64,000 nt of DNA from Hyphomicrobium_A sp963817485 (GCA_963817485.1 CAWFOR010000016.1:124001-188000); one strand, 5' to 3'; shown: positions 18,220 through 30,800, counted from the first letter of the stretch. Notes: a model not told the origin generated them from the letters alone. Program-made: numbers and translations.

Positions 18220-18749
18220 GTGCGCCCGCAACGAGCGCGCCAGCGGCTTTCTCGGCGCTCCGGTATGAAATTGCGCCCGCACGCGGCGGCGCGCCGTTCA
18301 TCGCGCAGCCGATGACGGACGCCGATGCCGGGCCGCTCGCCGAGGCCGTCTCTGCGCTCGAACCCTGGCGCACCTACGCCTATCCCGCCGACAAGCTCGC
18401 CGGCTACCTCGCGCGGCACGAGCCGGGCGCCCCGCGCTTCGTCCTGCACCATGAGGGCAAGCTCGCCGGCGGCATGGGGCTACGGCTCAATTGGATGCGC
18501 GGACCCTACGTGCAATTCCTCGCGGTGCTACCGCCCTTCCAGTGCCAGGGCCTGGGTAGCGCGCTGCTCGCCTGGGTCGAAGCCCAGGCTCATGCGGGAG
18601 GTGAGCGCAACCTCTGGATCGCCGCTTCGGAGATCAACGCGCACGCGCGCCGCCTCTATGAGCGCCTCGGGTTTCGCGAGGTGGCAAAGCTCGACGATCT
18701 CGTGTGCGATGGGCGCGCGGAGCTCCTCTACCGCAAGCGGCTTGCCTAG
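18216..18749 (+). CDS. GNAT family N-acetyltransferase
   Basis: A 177-residue acetyltransferase of the Gcn5-related family. The acetyl-CoA-binding motif A is QCQGLGSALLAWVE (about residues 109-122), matching Q-x-x-G-x-G/A, and the C-terminal NAHARRLYERLGF is the usual motif B. The ATG overlaps the stop of the polysaccharide deacetylase by four bases (ATGA), which indicates translational coupling. An acetyltransferase and a deacetylase in one transcript may act in the same acetylation pathway, but the substrate is unknown. Confidence 0.88.
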   Translation: MSAPATSAPAAFSALRYEIAPARGGAPFIAQPMTDADAGPLAEAVSALEPWRTYAYPADKLAGYLARHEPGAPRFVLHHEGKLAGGMGLRLNWMRGPYVQFLAVLPPFQCQGLGSALLAWVEAQAHAGGERNLWIAASEINAHARRLYERLGFREVAKLDDLVCDGRAELLYRKRLA

Positions 18750-18754
18750 CGACC

Positions 18755-19738
18755 TCAGCCGACCTCGAGCACCACGCGGCCACGCACTCTGCCGGCGAGG
18801 ATTTCGGGCGCGAGCGCCAGGACATCGGTAAGCGGGCGTGTCACCGCGAGTGCGGCGAGCTTGCCAAGATCGAGATCTGTCGCGAGCCGCTCCCAGGCTT
18901 CGATGCGCCGCGGCTTCGGCGCCATCACGCTGTCGATGCCGATGAGCGTCACCCCGCGCAGGATGAAGGGTGCGACGGAGCCGGGAAGGTCCATGCCTTG
19001 CGCGAGCCCCGTCGCGGCGACCGCGCCGCCATAGCTCGTCATCGCAAGCGCATTGACGAGCGTGTGGGAGCCGGCAACGTCGATTGCGCCCGCCCACCGC
19101 TCCTTGCCGAGCGGGCGGCCCGTCCCGCTGAGCTCGGCGCGATCGATGATTTCGTCCGCGCCGAGGTTGCGCAGGTAGTCCGCTTCCTGTGGCCGGCCCG
19201 TCGAGGCGATGACGCGATAGCCAAGCTTGGCGAGCAGCGCGACGGCGACGCTGCCCACTCCGCCGGCCGCGCCCGTCACCAGAACCGGCCCCTTTTCCGG
19301 CGTCACCTCGTGCGCCTCGAGCGCGAGCACCGCCAGCATCGCGGTATAGCCCGCAGTGCCGATCGCCATCGCCTGCGCGTTGGTGAAGGCCGCGGGGCGA
19401 TGCACCAGCCAATCGCCCTTGATGCGCGCGTATTCGGCGTAGCCTCCGTAGTGGCGCTCGCCGCATCCCCAACCGTTGAGGATCACCGCATCACCGGGCG
19501 CAAACTCCGCATGCGAGGAGGCGGCCACCGTGCCGGCGAAGTCGATGCCGGGAATGAGCGGCAGGCGCATGCCCGGAAGCCGGCCGGTCAGCGCGAGCCC
19601 ATCCTTGTAGTTGATGGTCGAGTGCGTGACGCGCACGGTCACGTCGCCGTCCATGAGGTCGCTTTCACGCAGCGCCGTCCACGCGGCGCTCAATGCGCCA
19701 TCACCGCGAGACAGCATCAAAGCCTTGAAGTCATCCAT
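18755..19738 (-). CDS. YhdH/AcuI-type quinone oxidoreductase (acrylyl-CoA reductase family)
   Basis: A 327-residue medium-chain dehydrogenase/reductase. The family signatures are NYKDGLALTGR (about residues 43-53), PGIDFAGTV, the nucleotide-binding TGAAGGVGSVAVALLAKLGY (split over about residues 155-174) and GIDSV near the C-terminus. AcuI members reduce acrylyl-CoA to propionyl-CoA with NADPH and protect against the toxic electrophile. No propionate or DMSP genes are nearby, so the physiological role is open. It converges on the GNAT gene with five bp between stops. Confidence 0.9.
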   Translation of the reverse strand: MDDFKALMLSRGDGALSAAWTALRESDLMDGDVTVRVTHSTINYKDGLALTGRLPGMRLPLIPGIDFAGTVAASSHAEFAPGDAVILNGWGCGERHYGGYAEYARIKGDWLVHRPAAFTNAQAMAIGTAGYTAMLAVLALEAHEVTPEKGPVLVTGAAGGVGSVAVALLAKLGYRVIASTGRPQEADYLRNLGADEIIDRAELSGTGRPLGKERWAGAIDVAGSHTLVNALAMTSYGGAVAATGLAQGMDLPGSVAPFILRGVTLIGIDSVMAPKPRRIEAWERLATDLDLGKLAALAVTRPLTDVLALAPEILAGRVRGRVVLEVG

Positions 19739-20104
19739 GCGCAGCTCCGCGGAGAAATCCCGGTCTTGAGCTCATCAACAAGCTTGTCTCGCACTGCAGC
19801 AGCCAAATTTCGGCAGCGCCGACCCACACAAATCGCGGAAACAAAATTCGTCTGATGCGTTTTCGCCCGAACTGCACGCTCGTGAAGCACATACGCGGCG
19901 TGCGGTTGGGCAAACCGATCACACCAGTGTTGCTCAAGCGTCGAACTGACTGGTGATTGATCGCATTCGACTAGAAACCGAGCAAGCCGCCGCAGCGCAA
20001 TATCGTTTTAACTTGGCAACGCTGCAAACGGGCTCCTAGCTATTCGTACCGGTGCACGTCCCCCCGTCCGCACCGAGCACGAGTCGCCAGTCAAGGCGGC
20101 CGTC
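19739..20104. other. Intergenic region upstream of the small membrane peptide
   Basis: About 370 bp between the start of the AcuI-type gene and the 27-residue peptide. It is visibly less GC-rich than the flanking genes. It must contain the promoters of two divergent genes, but I cannot assign clear -35 and -10 boxes. I see no tRNA, riboswitch or repeat here. Confidence 0.5.
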
Positions 20105-20116
20105 ATGGAGGCAACG

Positions 20117-20200
20117 ATGGAACTCACGATGCGACTGAACGTGCTAGCCGCTGTTCTGTCATTTGGCTTCATCGCTGCAATCGTGTTCGGCATGGTTTGA
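20117..20200 (+). CDS. Small single-pass membrane peptide (27 residues)
   Basis: An 84-base reading frame that starts at an ATG with a strong GGAGG-type ribosome site six bases upstream (20107-20111) and ends in TGA at 20198-20200. The product begins with a short polar stretch containing Met-Arg and then runs as one hydrophobic segment (LAAVLSFGFIAAIVFGMV), long enough to cross the membrane once. An in-frame ATG at 20105 would add four residues, but would place the ribosome site inside the gene. An intrinsic terminator follows 75 bp later, so it is an independent transcript. The function is unknown. Confidence 0.65.
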   Translation: MELTMRLNVLAAVLSFGFIAAIVFGMV

Positions 20201-20274
20201 AGCGTAGCCGGCACGATTGATACTCCTAGTCCCGGATCGTTCCCCCGTCCCGGGACGGCAAGTGCAAAGACCCG

Positions 20275-20310
20275 GAAGGCGCGGACACCGGTTCGCGCCT
20301 TCTTCTTTTG
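20275..20310 (+). terminator. Rho-independent terminator after the small membrane peptide
   Basis: A nine-base perfect stem, GAAGGCGCG (20275-20283) and CGCGCCTTC (20294-20302), closes a ten-base loop and is followed by TTCTTTT. The U-tract is on the plus strand, so it ends the transcript of the 27-residue peptide. It lies 15 bp past the end of the convergent metH gene, where it may also limit read-through. Confidence 0.85.
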
Positions 20311-20325
20311 TCGAGCGGCAAGGCT

Positions 20326-23023
<2,698 letters not shown>

Positions 23024-23057
23024 CGTTGGTTGCCGCTCTCGTTGACTGGAAAGACGC

Positions 23058-24119
23058 TCATTCGTGCACGAAGGGTTCGAGGCCCGACAGCCGCATCTTG
23101 GGCGCGATCTCGGGGATCTGCCGCGGCTTATACGCCTTCACGTGCTCGGCGATGTGCGCGATGTGCTCGGGCGTCGAGCCGCAGCAGCCGCCGACCACGT
23201 TGACGATGCCGTCCTTCGCCCACGGCTCCATCTGGCACGCCATGTCGTCGGGCGTCTCGTCGTACTCGCCCATCGCGTTCGGCAGCCCGGCGTTGGGATA
23301 GGCCGAGATGCGCGTGCCGGCCACGTGCGAAAGCTCGGCGAGATAAGGCCGCATCGGCTCGGCGCCGAGCGCGCAGTTGAGCCCGATCGAGAACGGCTTC
23401 AGGTGCCGCATCGAGTACCAGAACGCCTCCGGCGTCTGGCCCGACAGCGTGCGCCCCGAAAGGTCGGTGATCGTGCCGGAGATCATGACGGGGAGCTCGA
23501 CACCCTTCTCCTCGAACACCTCGAGCGTCGCGAAGCCGGCGGCCTTGGCGTTGAGCGTGTCGAAGATGGTCTCGATCAGGATGATGTCCACGCCGCCGTC
23601 GATCAGGCCGCGGACCTGCTCCTTGTAGGCTTCGCGCAGCTCGTCGAAATCGACGTTGCGATAGCCCGGGTCGCTCACCTTGGGCGAGATCGACGCCGTG
23701 CGGTTGGTCGGCCCGACGGCACCGGCGACGAAGCGCGGCTTGTCCGGCGTCTTCTTGGTCCATTTGTCGGCTGCCGCGCGCGCGATCTTCGCCGCCGCGA
23801 CGTTCATCTCGTAGGCGAGCTCCTCCATGCCGTAGTCGGCCATGGAAATGCGTTGCGCGTTGAACGTGTTGGTCTCGAGGATGTCGGCGCCGGCTTCCAG
23901 ATACGCCTCGTGGATCTCGGCGATGATCTTCGGCTGCGTCAGCACGAGGAGATCGTTGTTGCCCTTGATGTCGCGTTGCCAATCCTTGAAGCGCACGCCG
24001 CGATAGCCGGCCTCGTCCAGCTTATGGCGCTGGATCATCGTCCCCATGGCGCCGTCGATGATGAGGATGCGCTCGTTGGCTGCGGCTTCGAGCGCCGCGT
24101 AGCTTGGTTTTCTGTTCAT
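23058..24119 (-). CDS. Homocysteine S-methyltransferase domain protein (split MetH, first gene)
   Basis: A 353-residue zinc-dependent homocysteine-binding TIM barrel equal to the first domain of E. coli MetH. DGAMGTMIQRHKLDE is at the start, ETNTFNAQRIS at about residue 82, GLNCALGAE carries the first zinc cysteine and VVGGCCGSTPEHI the last two. It ends with LSGLEPF, exactly where the fused enzyme continues into the folate domain, and then stops. The downstream gene supplies the rest, so together they make a two-subunit methionine synthase, or the stop could be another sequence error. It starts 13 bp after metF. Confidence 0.9.
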   Translation of the reverse strand: MNRKPSYAALEAAANERILIIDGAMGTMIQRHKLDEAGYRGVRFKDWQRDIKGNNDLLVLTQPKIIAEIHEAYLEAGADILETNTFNAQRISMADYGMEELAYEMNVAAAKIARAAADKWTKKTPDKPRFVAGAVGPTNRTASISPKVSDPGYRNVDFDELREAYKEQVRGLIDGGVDIILIETIFDTLNAKAAGFATLEVFEEKGVELPVMISGTITDLSGRTLSGQTPEAFWYSMRHLKPFSIGLNCALGAEPMRPYLAELSHVAGTRISAYPNAGLPNAMGEYDETPDDMACQMEPWAKDGIVNVVGGCCGSTPEHIAHIAEHVKAYKPRQIPEIAPKMRLSGLEPFVHE

Positions 24120-24132
24120 GGCCGGGTCTCCG

Positions 24133-25056
24133 TCACACCACCGCGCGCGCCTGCGGGCGCTCCACGACTTCGCGCAACCCGAGCAAGTGGCAGATCGCGT
24201 ACACGAGATCGGCGCGGTTCAGCGTATAGAAATGGAATTTCTTCACGCCTTCGTCGACGAGGTCCATGACCTGCTCGGTGGCGACGGCGGCGGCGACGAG
24301 GTGGCGTCGTCGCCGGGTCGTCTTCAAGCCCGTCGAAGCGGCGCGCGAGCCACGAGGGCACGCTGGCACCGGCCTTGGCGGCAAAGCTCGCCACCTGCTT
24401 GAAGTTGTGGATCGGCACGATGCCGGGCGTGATCGGTACCCAGATGCCGGCGGCGCGCGCGCGCTCGAGGAAGCGCAGGTAGTGCGTGTTGTCGAAGCCG
24501 AACTGCGTGATGATGCGGTCGGCGCCGGCATCGACCTTGGCCTTGAGGTTGTCCATGTCGGCGGCAAGCGACGGGCTTTCGGGATGCTTCTCGGGATAGC
24601 CGGCGACGGAAATCTCGAAGCGCGCGATTTTCTTGAGGCCGGCGACGAGATCGGCCGCGTTGACGTAGCCGCCGGGATGCGGCTCGTACGTGCTGCCGGG
24701 GCCGCCGGCGGAATCGCCGCGCAGCGCCACGATGTGGCGGACGCCGAGCGTCCCAATAGTCGCGCGCGACCGCGTCGACCTCTTCTTTCGTCGCCGCGAC
24801 GCAGGTGAGATGGGCCGCGGGCTTCAAGTCGGTCTCGCGCAGGATGCGGGCGACGGTCGCGTGCGTGCGCTCGCGCGTGGAGCCGCCGGCGCCGTAGGTG
24901 ACGGAGACAAACTCCGGGCGCAGCGGGGCCAGGCGCTCGATCGCCGACCACAGCGCGTCCTCCATCTTCTCGCTCTTCGGGCGGGAAGAACTCGAAGGAG
25001 ACGTCGATCTCGCCGGTGCCAAGCAGCCGGCTCTTGCGCTCGGGGTTGTTCGCCAT
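24133..25056 (-). CDS. metF: Methylenetetrahydrofolate reductase, three frameshifts in this sequence
   Basis: FAD enzyme that makes 5-methyltetrahydrofolate for methionine synthase. Recognisable segments are FEFFPP near residue 22, FVSVTYGAGGSTRERT, HIVALRGDSAGG, ITQFGFDNTHYLRF and the C-terminal FHFYTLNRADL. They lie in different frames that change near 24978 (after FEFFPP), 24752 (before TLGVRHIVALRG) and 24305 (after EDDPAT). Each step is one extra base, so the total length is again a multiple of three, about 306 residues once corrected. The ATG at 25056 shares its A with the stop of the upstream regulator (TGATG). Part of the regulator-metF-metH operon. Confidence 0.9.
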   Translation of the reverse strand: MANNPERKSRLLGTGEIDVSFEFFPPEEREDGGRAVVGDRAPGPAAPGVCLRHLRRRRLHARAHARDRRPHPARDRLEARGPSHLRRGDERRGRRGRARLLGRSASATSWRCAAIPPAAPAARTSRIPAATSTRPISSPASRKSRASRFPSPAIPRSIPKARRLPPTWTTSRPRSMPAPTASSRSSASTTRTTCASSSARAPPASGYRSRPASCRSTTSSRWRALPPRPVPACPRGSRAASTGLKTTRRRRHLVAAAVATEQVMDLVDEGVKKFHFYTLNRADLVYAICHLLGLREVVERPQARAVV

Positions 25057-26076
25057 CAGGGGGTCTCCTGCAGGGCATGCGCAGATGTCTTGCGCGGTAT
25101 CGCAGCGGCTGTGGCCGGCTGCTCGGCGAGCCAAAGCGAGACGGTGAGCTTTTCCGAGCCACTTTGCTGCTCGGGAGCAAGGTCGCGCTGCTGGACCGGA
25201 TTTAGGCCGGCATCCTGCATCCATTGCGTGACCTGCCCGGGGGCAAAGCCAAGCCGCTCGTGCGCGTGCTCCTCGCGCAAGAACTCTAGGTCATGCGGCG
25301 CGAAATCGACGATGAGCAGCTTGCCACCCGGTGCCAGCACGCGCGCTGCCTCGCGGATCGCCAGCGCCGGCTGCGCGAGGAAGTGCAGCACCTGATGCAT
25401 CACGACCGCGTCGGCAACGCCGTCGGGAAGCGACAGCGCATAGATGTCGCCGTGGCGCACCTGGGCGCGGGCAAGGTGCGCGCGCGCGAGCTTGCTGCGG
25501 GCGTAGGCGAGCATCGCCTGGTTGAGGTCGAAGCCGAGACCGCGCTCGAAGCGGTCGGCAAGGAACTCGAGCGTGCGTCCGGTTCCGGTGCCGAGGTCAA
25601 CGAGCAGCTTGAATGGGCCCGGGCCGAGCGCCTGCCCGCATCGCCTCCTCGACCTCGCTTTCGGCCACGTGCAGCGCGCGGATGCGATCCCAATCGGCGG
25701 CGTGGTTGCGGAAGTAGCTTTGCGTCGCGGCTTCGCGCTCGCGCTTCAGGGCCTCGGCGCGTTCGCGGTCGCGCTCGATCACGGGATCGGTCTCGTCGAC
25801 GAGGCCCAGAAGGTCCAGCGCGAGCCGGCCGCCGTGCGTGCGGTCGGAGACGTGGAAATAGACCCAGCTCCCCTCGCGGAAGCGCTCGATCAGGCCGGCT
25901 TCCGCCAAAAGCTTCAGATGCCGGCTGATGCGCGGCTGGCTCTGCCCAAGCACTTGGGTCAGGTCCTTGACGTTGAGCTCACCGGCGGCCAGCAGCAGGA
26001 GGATGCGCAGGCGCGTCGGCTCGGCCGCGGCCTTGAGCGCGGCGACGATCTCGTCGCTGTCGAATGATCCTGCCAA
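25056..26076 (-). CDS. ArsR-family regulator fused to a SAM-dependent methyltransferase, frameshifted
   Basis: An N-terminal winged helix (about residues 10-85; AAEPTRLRILLLLAAGELNV, split here as two parts, then LTQVLGQSQPRISRHLK) is fused to a class I methyltransferase fold with the SAM-binding LVDLGTGTGRTLE. This architecture is that of alphaproteobacterial regulators of methionine/SAM genes. The frame shifts near 25636; removing one G links EEAMR to QALGPGPFKLLVD. An ATG exists at 26100, but it lies inside the promoter. The TTG at 26076, five bases after a perfect AGGAGG, is the better start, giving about 339 residues. It overlaps metF, so it heads the methionine operon and probably controls it. 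Confidence 0.85.
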
Positions 26077-26095
26077 AGTGGCCTCCTGCTGCCGG

Positions 26096-26123
26096 ATCAT
26101 ATAAAGATATGTTTATGTGTCAA
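26096..26123 (-). promoter_or_regulatory. Promoter and overlapping operator of the methionine operon
   Basis: On the minus strand, TTGACA (26123-26118) and TATGAT (26101-26096) are separated by 16 bases, close to the sigma-70 consensus. Between and over them lies a dyad centred near 26108: the plus-strand halves CATATAAAGAT (26098-26108) and ATGTTTATGTG (26109-26119) are nearly complementary. A bound dimer would block RNA polymerase. AGGAGG (26087-26082) and the TTG start follow within 20 bases, so the leader is very short. An ArsR-type protein is encoded right behind it, so autoregulation is likely. Confidence 0.75.
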
Positions 26124-26259
26124 GCCGCGCTTTGGAGGCGGCTGCAAAGGGCAAGTGGACGGCCATTGCGAGCCACCATTCCGGCACGCTAATTAACCTG
26201 CGGGTAAGCCCTGCCGTTTACCTTGTTGGTGACAGGTAATCACGCACGGACCTCCTCAA

Positions 26260-26892
26260 ATGCGCGTCGCCATTTTCGACCGGGTCGAGCCGCCGGTCCC
26301 CTCCGAATTGCCGTTGCGGCTGACCGAGACGTGCTCCCGCCGCTCGGCTATGGCGTTGCTCATCCTCACGATTCCGGCCGTGCTCGCGGCCATGCTCGCC
26401 TCCCTTATGCTCATCCTGGAGGCGCTCGTCATTCCCGGGCCGCGCGCCATCCTCGCCCAGCATCCGGTGCTTGGGCTCGAGATTCTCACCGGGATCGCGT
26501 TCTGGGCCTATCTCCTGGGATTGCCCCTGAAGCGCTTGGTCGACCGGCTGGCCGCGACCCGCACCATCCTGATCGATGAGACGACCGTAACCGTCACGGA
26601 AAGCGGGCATTTCCGCGAGCAGACCTGGTCGGCGCCACGGTCCGATTTCGCCGGCATCGCGCATCACGTGCGCGCCTCGGTTTCGGGCACGCGGCACGAG
26701 CTCATCCTCGTGCATCCGGAGCGCGAAAAATCGCTGCTCCTGAGCCTTGCCCCGCGCATGTCGCAAGGCGACGTCGATCGCGTGACGGCGCTGCTCGCCT
26801 GCGGCGAAATTCCGCCGAGCGCGCTTTATCGCTGGCCGGCACGGCTGCCGCGCTTGGTGCTGCCGACATGGAGGGATCCCGCCCATGCATGA
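26260..26892 (+). CDS. Two-helix membrane protein with a C-terminal soluble domain, function unknown
   Basis: A 210-residue protein. Two hydrophobic segments occur at about residues 30-55 and 70-90, and the remaining 120 residues look like a compact beta-rich domain (TILIDETTVTVTESGHF and similar alternating strands), reminiscent of PH-like domains of small membrane proteins. I do not recognise a named family with certainty. It is divergent from the methionine operon and separated from its start by about 180 bp. The following gene, mlaC, begins 150 bp later on the same strand. Confidence 0.7.
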   Translation: MRVAIFDRVEPPVPSELPLRLTETCSRRSAMALLILTIPAVLAAMLASLMLILEALVIPGPRAILAQHPVLGLEILTGIAFWAYLLGLPLKRLVDRLAATRTILIDETTVTVTESGHFREQTWSAPRSDFAGIAHHVRASVSGTRHELILVHPEREKSLLLSLAPRMSQGDVDRVTALLACGEIPPSALYRWPARLPRLVLPTWRDPAHA

Positions 26893-27045
26893 CGGCATCC
26901 ACGTTCCAAAAAACGACGTTATCCTCGCTCACCCTTTGACTGAGATGCCTTTGGCATGGATTATTGAGTTGAAGGGACAACAGCGGCCCCGAGGAGGCCA
27001 GCAGACTTTCGTCTGCCTGTCGTTCCCTGGAGGGAGCAGAAACGA

Positions 27046-27879
27046 ATGACGACCATCTCGACGCGAGCCGTCCCGCGCCGGTTGCCCTCGGCGTTTGCGC
27101 GCATTCTTGCGCTGTCCGGCTTCGCGCTGATCGCGCTGTCGGCATCCGCCAGCGCCCAACAAGCGCCGCCTGCGGCGCCCGCCGCCAGTCCCGCCGCTGC
27201 TCCTGCAGTCACGCGCTCCCCGCTCGCCCCTGTCGCTCCGAGCGCGGCCACGCCCGCCGCCGCGCAGGTTGCGCCGGTTGCGCCAGCGGCTCCCACCCGC
27301 GACGCGACCTCATCCATCGAGCGCAGCGCCGCGCAGACAGCCAATCCTCCCGCTGCCGCCAAGATCGACACCCCGCCCGCCCGCAAGGAGTCGCCCGCCG
27401 GCTATATGAAGCGTGTGGGCAACGATCTCTTGCTTGCTTCGCGCTCGGGCTCGGTCTCGCAGATCGCCATGGTGCTCAGCGCCAATGCCGACGTTCCCTC
27501 CATCGGCCTCAACGCGCTGGGCGACTACGCGCGCAGCCTGCCCAAGACCGATCGCCCCATGTACTACAGCGGCATGGTCAACTTCATCGCGCGCTACGCC
27601 GCCAAGGAGGCGCCGAAGTATCCGATCGCGCGCTTCATCGTCACCGCGCAATCGCAGGACGACGCGCGCGGCACCTACGTCGACAGCCACATCACGCTTG
27701 CAAGCGGCGATGCCTACGACGTTCGCTGGCTCGTTGTGAAGCGCGAGGGCGTCTACAAAGTGCGCGACGCGCAGGTGATCGGGTTCTGGATGACGTCGTT
27801 CCTCGACAACCTGTTCCAGAACTACATCAGCGAGAACGGCGGCAACCCGAAGTCGCTCGTCGTCGCGCTCAATCACTGA
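27046..27879 (+). CDS. MlaC/Ttg2D family phospholipid-binding protein
   Basis: A periplasmic protein of 277 residues. A signal peptide (about residues 1-37) is followed by a 65-residue Ala/Pro-rich linker and then the MlaC domain, seen in LPKTDRPMYYSGMVNFIARYAAKEA and QSQDDARGTYVDSHITLASG (each shown only in part of a longer conserved block) and FWMTSFLDNLFQNYIS. MlaC proteins carry phospholipids between outer and inner membrane. The usual mlaFED transporter genes are not adjacent. A good ribosome site GGAGGGAG precedes the ATG. It converges with an RND pump gene, 14 bp between stops. Confidence 0.82.
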   Translation: MTTISTRAVPRRLPSAFARILALSGFALIALSASASAQQAPPAAPAASPAAAPAVTRSPLAPVAPSAATPAAAQVAPVAPAAPTRDATSSIERSAAQTANPPAAAKIDTPPARKESPAGYMKRVGNDLLLASRSGSVSQIAMVLSANADVPSIGLNALGDYARSLPKTDRPMYYSGMVNFIARYAAKEAPKYPIARFIVTAQSQDDARGTYVDSHITLASGDAYDVRWLVVKREGVYKVRDAQVIGFWMTSFLDNLFQNYISENGGNPKSLVVALNH

Positions 27880-27893
27880 GCCAACCCAACTGC

Positions 27894-30800
27894 CTATTCC
27901 CCAAGCTTTGGTGCGCGTGTCTCGCGCGCGCCGACCGCGCGGCTATTCCGCCGGCTGCGCTGCCGCCCCGCCTGCGTGTTGCTGCGCGTTTCGGGGCCTG
28001 AGAACAGGTTCGAGAGCTTGTCGAGGTAGATGTAGATGATCGGCGTCGTGAACAGCGTCATCGCCTGGCTGAGCAGGAGCCCGCCGACCATCGCGTAGCC
28101 GAGCGGCTGCCGGATCTCCGCGCCCATGCCGGTGCCGAGCATCAGCGGCACGGCGCCGAGCAGCGCCGCCATGGTCGTCATCATGATCGGCCGGAAGCGC
28201 AGGAGCGCCGCCTTGTGGATCGCCTCCTCTGTGGACAGGTGCTCTTCGCGCTCGGCGACGAGCGCGAAGTCGACGAGCATGATGCCGTTCTTCTTCACGA
28301 TGCCGATCAGCAGGATGACGCCAATCATCGCAACCAGGCTGAAGTCGAAGCCGAACAACATCAGCGCGATCAGCGCTCCGGCTCCCGCCGACGGCAGCGT
28401 CGACAGGATGGTGATCGGGTGGATGTAGCTCTCGTAGAGGATGCCGAGGATCAAGTAGACCACAACGAGCGCCGCCCCGATCAGCATCGGCACGGTTGAG
28501 AGCGACTGCTGGAACGCCTGCGCGTTGCCCTGGAACGTGGTCTGCAGCGACGGCGGGAGGTTCAGCTCCCGTTCCGCCTGCTTGATTGCCTCCGTTGCCG
28601 TGCCGAGGGCAGCTCCTTGTGCCAGGTTGAAGCTGATCGTGACCGCCGGGAACTGGCCCTGGTGGCTGATCGAGAGCGGCTTTGTCTCCTTCGTCGTCCA
28701 GGTCGCAAACGTGGCGAGCGGCACGAGCTGGCCGGTCGTCGGCGCGCGGACGTAGATTTTGTCCAGGTTCTGCGGATCGCCCTGCAGCTCCGGCAGGATC
28801 TCCATGATGACGTGGTAGCTGTTCTGCTGCGTAAAGTACTGCGCCACCTGCCGCTGGCCGAACGCGTCATAGAGCGTGTCGTCGATCTGCTGCGGCGTCA
28901 GCCCGAAGCGCGCCGCGCGATCGCGATTGATGTCGATCGTCAGCGTCGTTCCCGACATCTGCTGGTCGGTCGCCACATCGCGCAGCATCGGTAACGTCTT
29001 GAGCTTGTCGAGCAGCTTGGGCGCCCAGGTGTTGAGCTCGTCGATGTTGGCGTCCTGCAGCGTGTACTGGAACTGCGTGCGCGCTGCGCGGCCGCCGACG
29101 TTTACGTCTTGCGCCGCCTGCAGGAAGAGCTTGGCGCCCTCGACCTTCTCGAGCTTCGGGCGCAGCCGCGAGATGATCTGGAAAGCCGAGGCGTCACGCT
29201 CGTCCTTGGGCTTGAGCGTGATGTACATGCGCCCGTTGTTGATCGCGGCCGTCGACCCGCCGGCGCCGATCGCCATGGCGACGGTGCCAACGGCCGGATC
29301 CGAGGCGACGATCTCACCCAGCGCCTCCTGCTTTTTCATCATGTCGGCAAAGGAGATGTCCTGAGCGGCTTCCGAGATGCCGGTGATGAGACCCGTGTCC
29401 TGCTGCGGGAAGAAGCCCTTGGGGATCACCATGAACAGATAGACCGTGAGCCCCAGGGTCGCGAAATAGACGAGCAGCGTCAGGAAGCGGTGGCGCATGG
29501 CGACGGCGAGCATGCGCTCATAGCCGCCGAGCATGATGTCGAAGCCGCGCTCGGTGATGTTGTAGAGCCGGCCGTGGTGCGCTTCCGCCTCTGGCTTCAG
29601 GAAGCGCGACGCCATCATCGGCGTCAGCGTCAGCGCGACGAAGGCGGAGACGGCGATTGTCATGCTGACGGTGACGGCGAACTCGCGGAAGAGCCGCCCG
29701 ATGATGCCGCTCATCATCAGGAGCGGAATGAACACCGCGATCAGCGAGATGCTGATCGACAGGACCGTGAAGCCGATCTCGCCCGAGCCCTTGAGCGAGG
29801 CTTCGTAAGGGGACATCCCCTCCTCGATGTGGCGGACGATGTTCTCCAATACGACGATGGCGTCGTCGACGACGAAGCCAACCGAGATTGTCAGCGCCAT
29901 CAGCGACAGGTTGTCGAGGCTATAGCCGGACAAATACATGAGTGCGCAGGCGCCAAGCAGCGCGAGCGGCACCGTCACGCTGGGGATGATCGTCGCCCAA
30001 AGGCTGCGCAGAAACACGAAGATGACGAGGACGACGAGCGCAATGGTGAGCAGAAGCGTCATCTCCACGTCCTTGACGGAGGCGCGGATCGTCTGCGTGC
30101 GATCGCTCAAGACGTCGACGTGCAGCGACGCGGGCATCGCGGCGCGCAGGCGCGGCAACGCCTGCCTGATCTTGTCCACGGTATCGATGACGTTGGCGCC
30201 CGGCTGCTTGAACACGACGAGGAACACGCCCCGCTTGCCGTTGGCCCACGCGGCCTTCTTGGCATCCTCGGGGCCGGCGACCGCCTGCCCGATGTCGCGC
30301 ACGCGCAAGGGGGAGCCATCGCGGTAGGCGACGATGACATCGTTCCAGTCGTTGGCGTCGATGAGCTGGTCGTTGGAGTAGATCGTAAAGCTGCGCTTGT
30401 CGCCGTCGACACTGCCCTTGGGGCTATTGACGGTGGTGATCGACAAGGGCGTGCGCACTTCCTCCAGCGAGAGGCCCTTGGCATATAGCTTGGCGGGGTC
30501 GAGCTGGACGCGGACCGACGGGCTTCTGCTCGCCGCCGATCGAGACCTGGCCGACGCCCGAGATCTGGCTGATCTGCTGGGCGAGCTTGGTATCGGCGTT
30601 GTCGTCGACCTCGGTCAGCGGCATGGCCTCGGATACGGCCGACAGGATCATGATCGGGGAGTCCGCCGGGTTGACCTTGCGGTAGGTCGGCGGCGAAGGA
30701 AGGTTGCGCGGCAATTGTCCGCTCGCGGCGTTGATCGCCGACTGGATGTCGTTGGCCGCGGCGTCGATGTTGCGGTCGAGGTCGAACTGCACGACGACGG

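Noticed and set aside
24133..26123. SAM-II or other riboswitch before the methionine operon
   Set aside because: The leader between the promoter and the TTG start is only about a dozen bases, too short for a riboswitch.
29109..30488. Long plus-strand frame opposite the RND permease
   Set aside because: Arg/His/Asp-rich product without motifs; antisense shadow.
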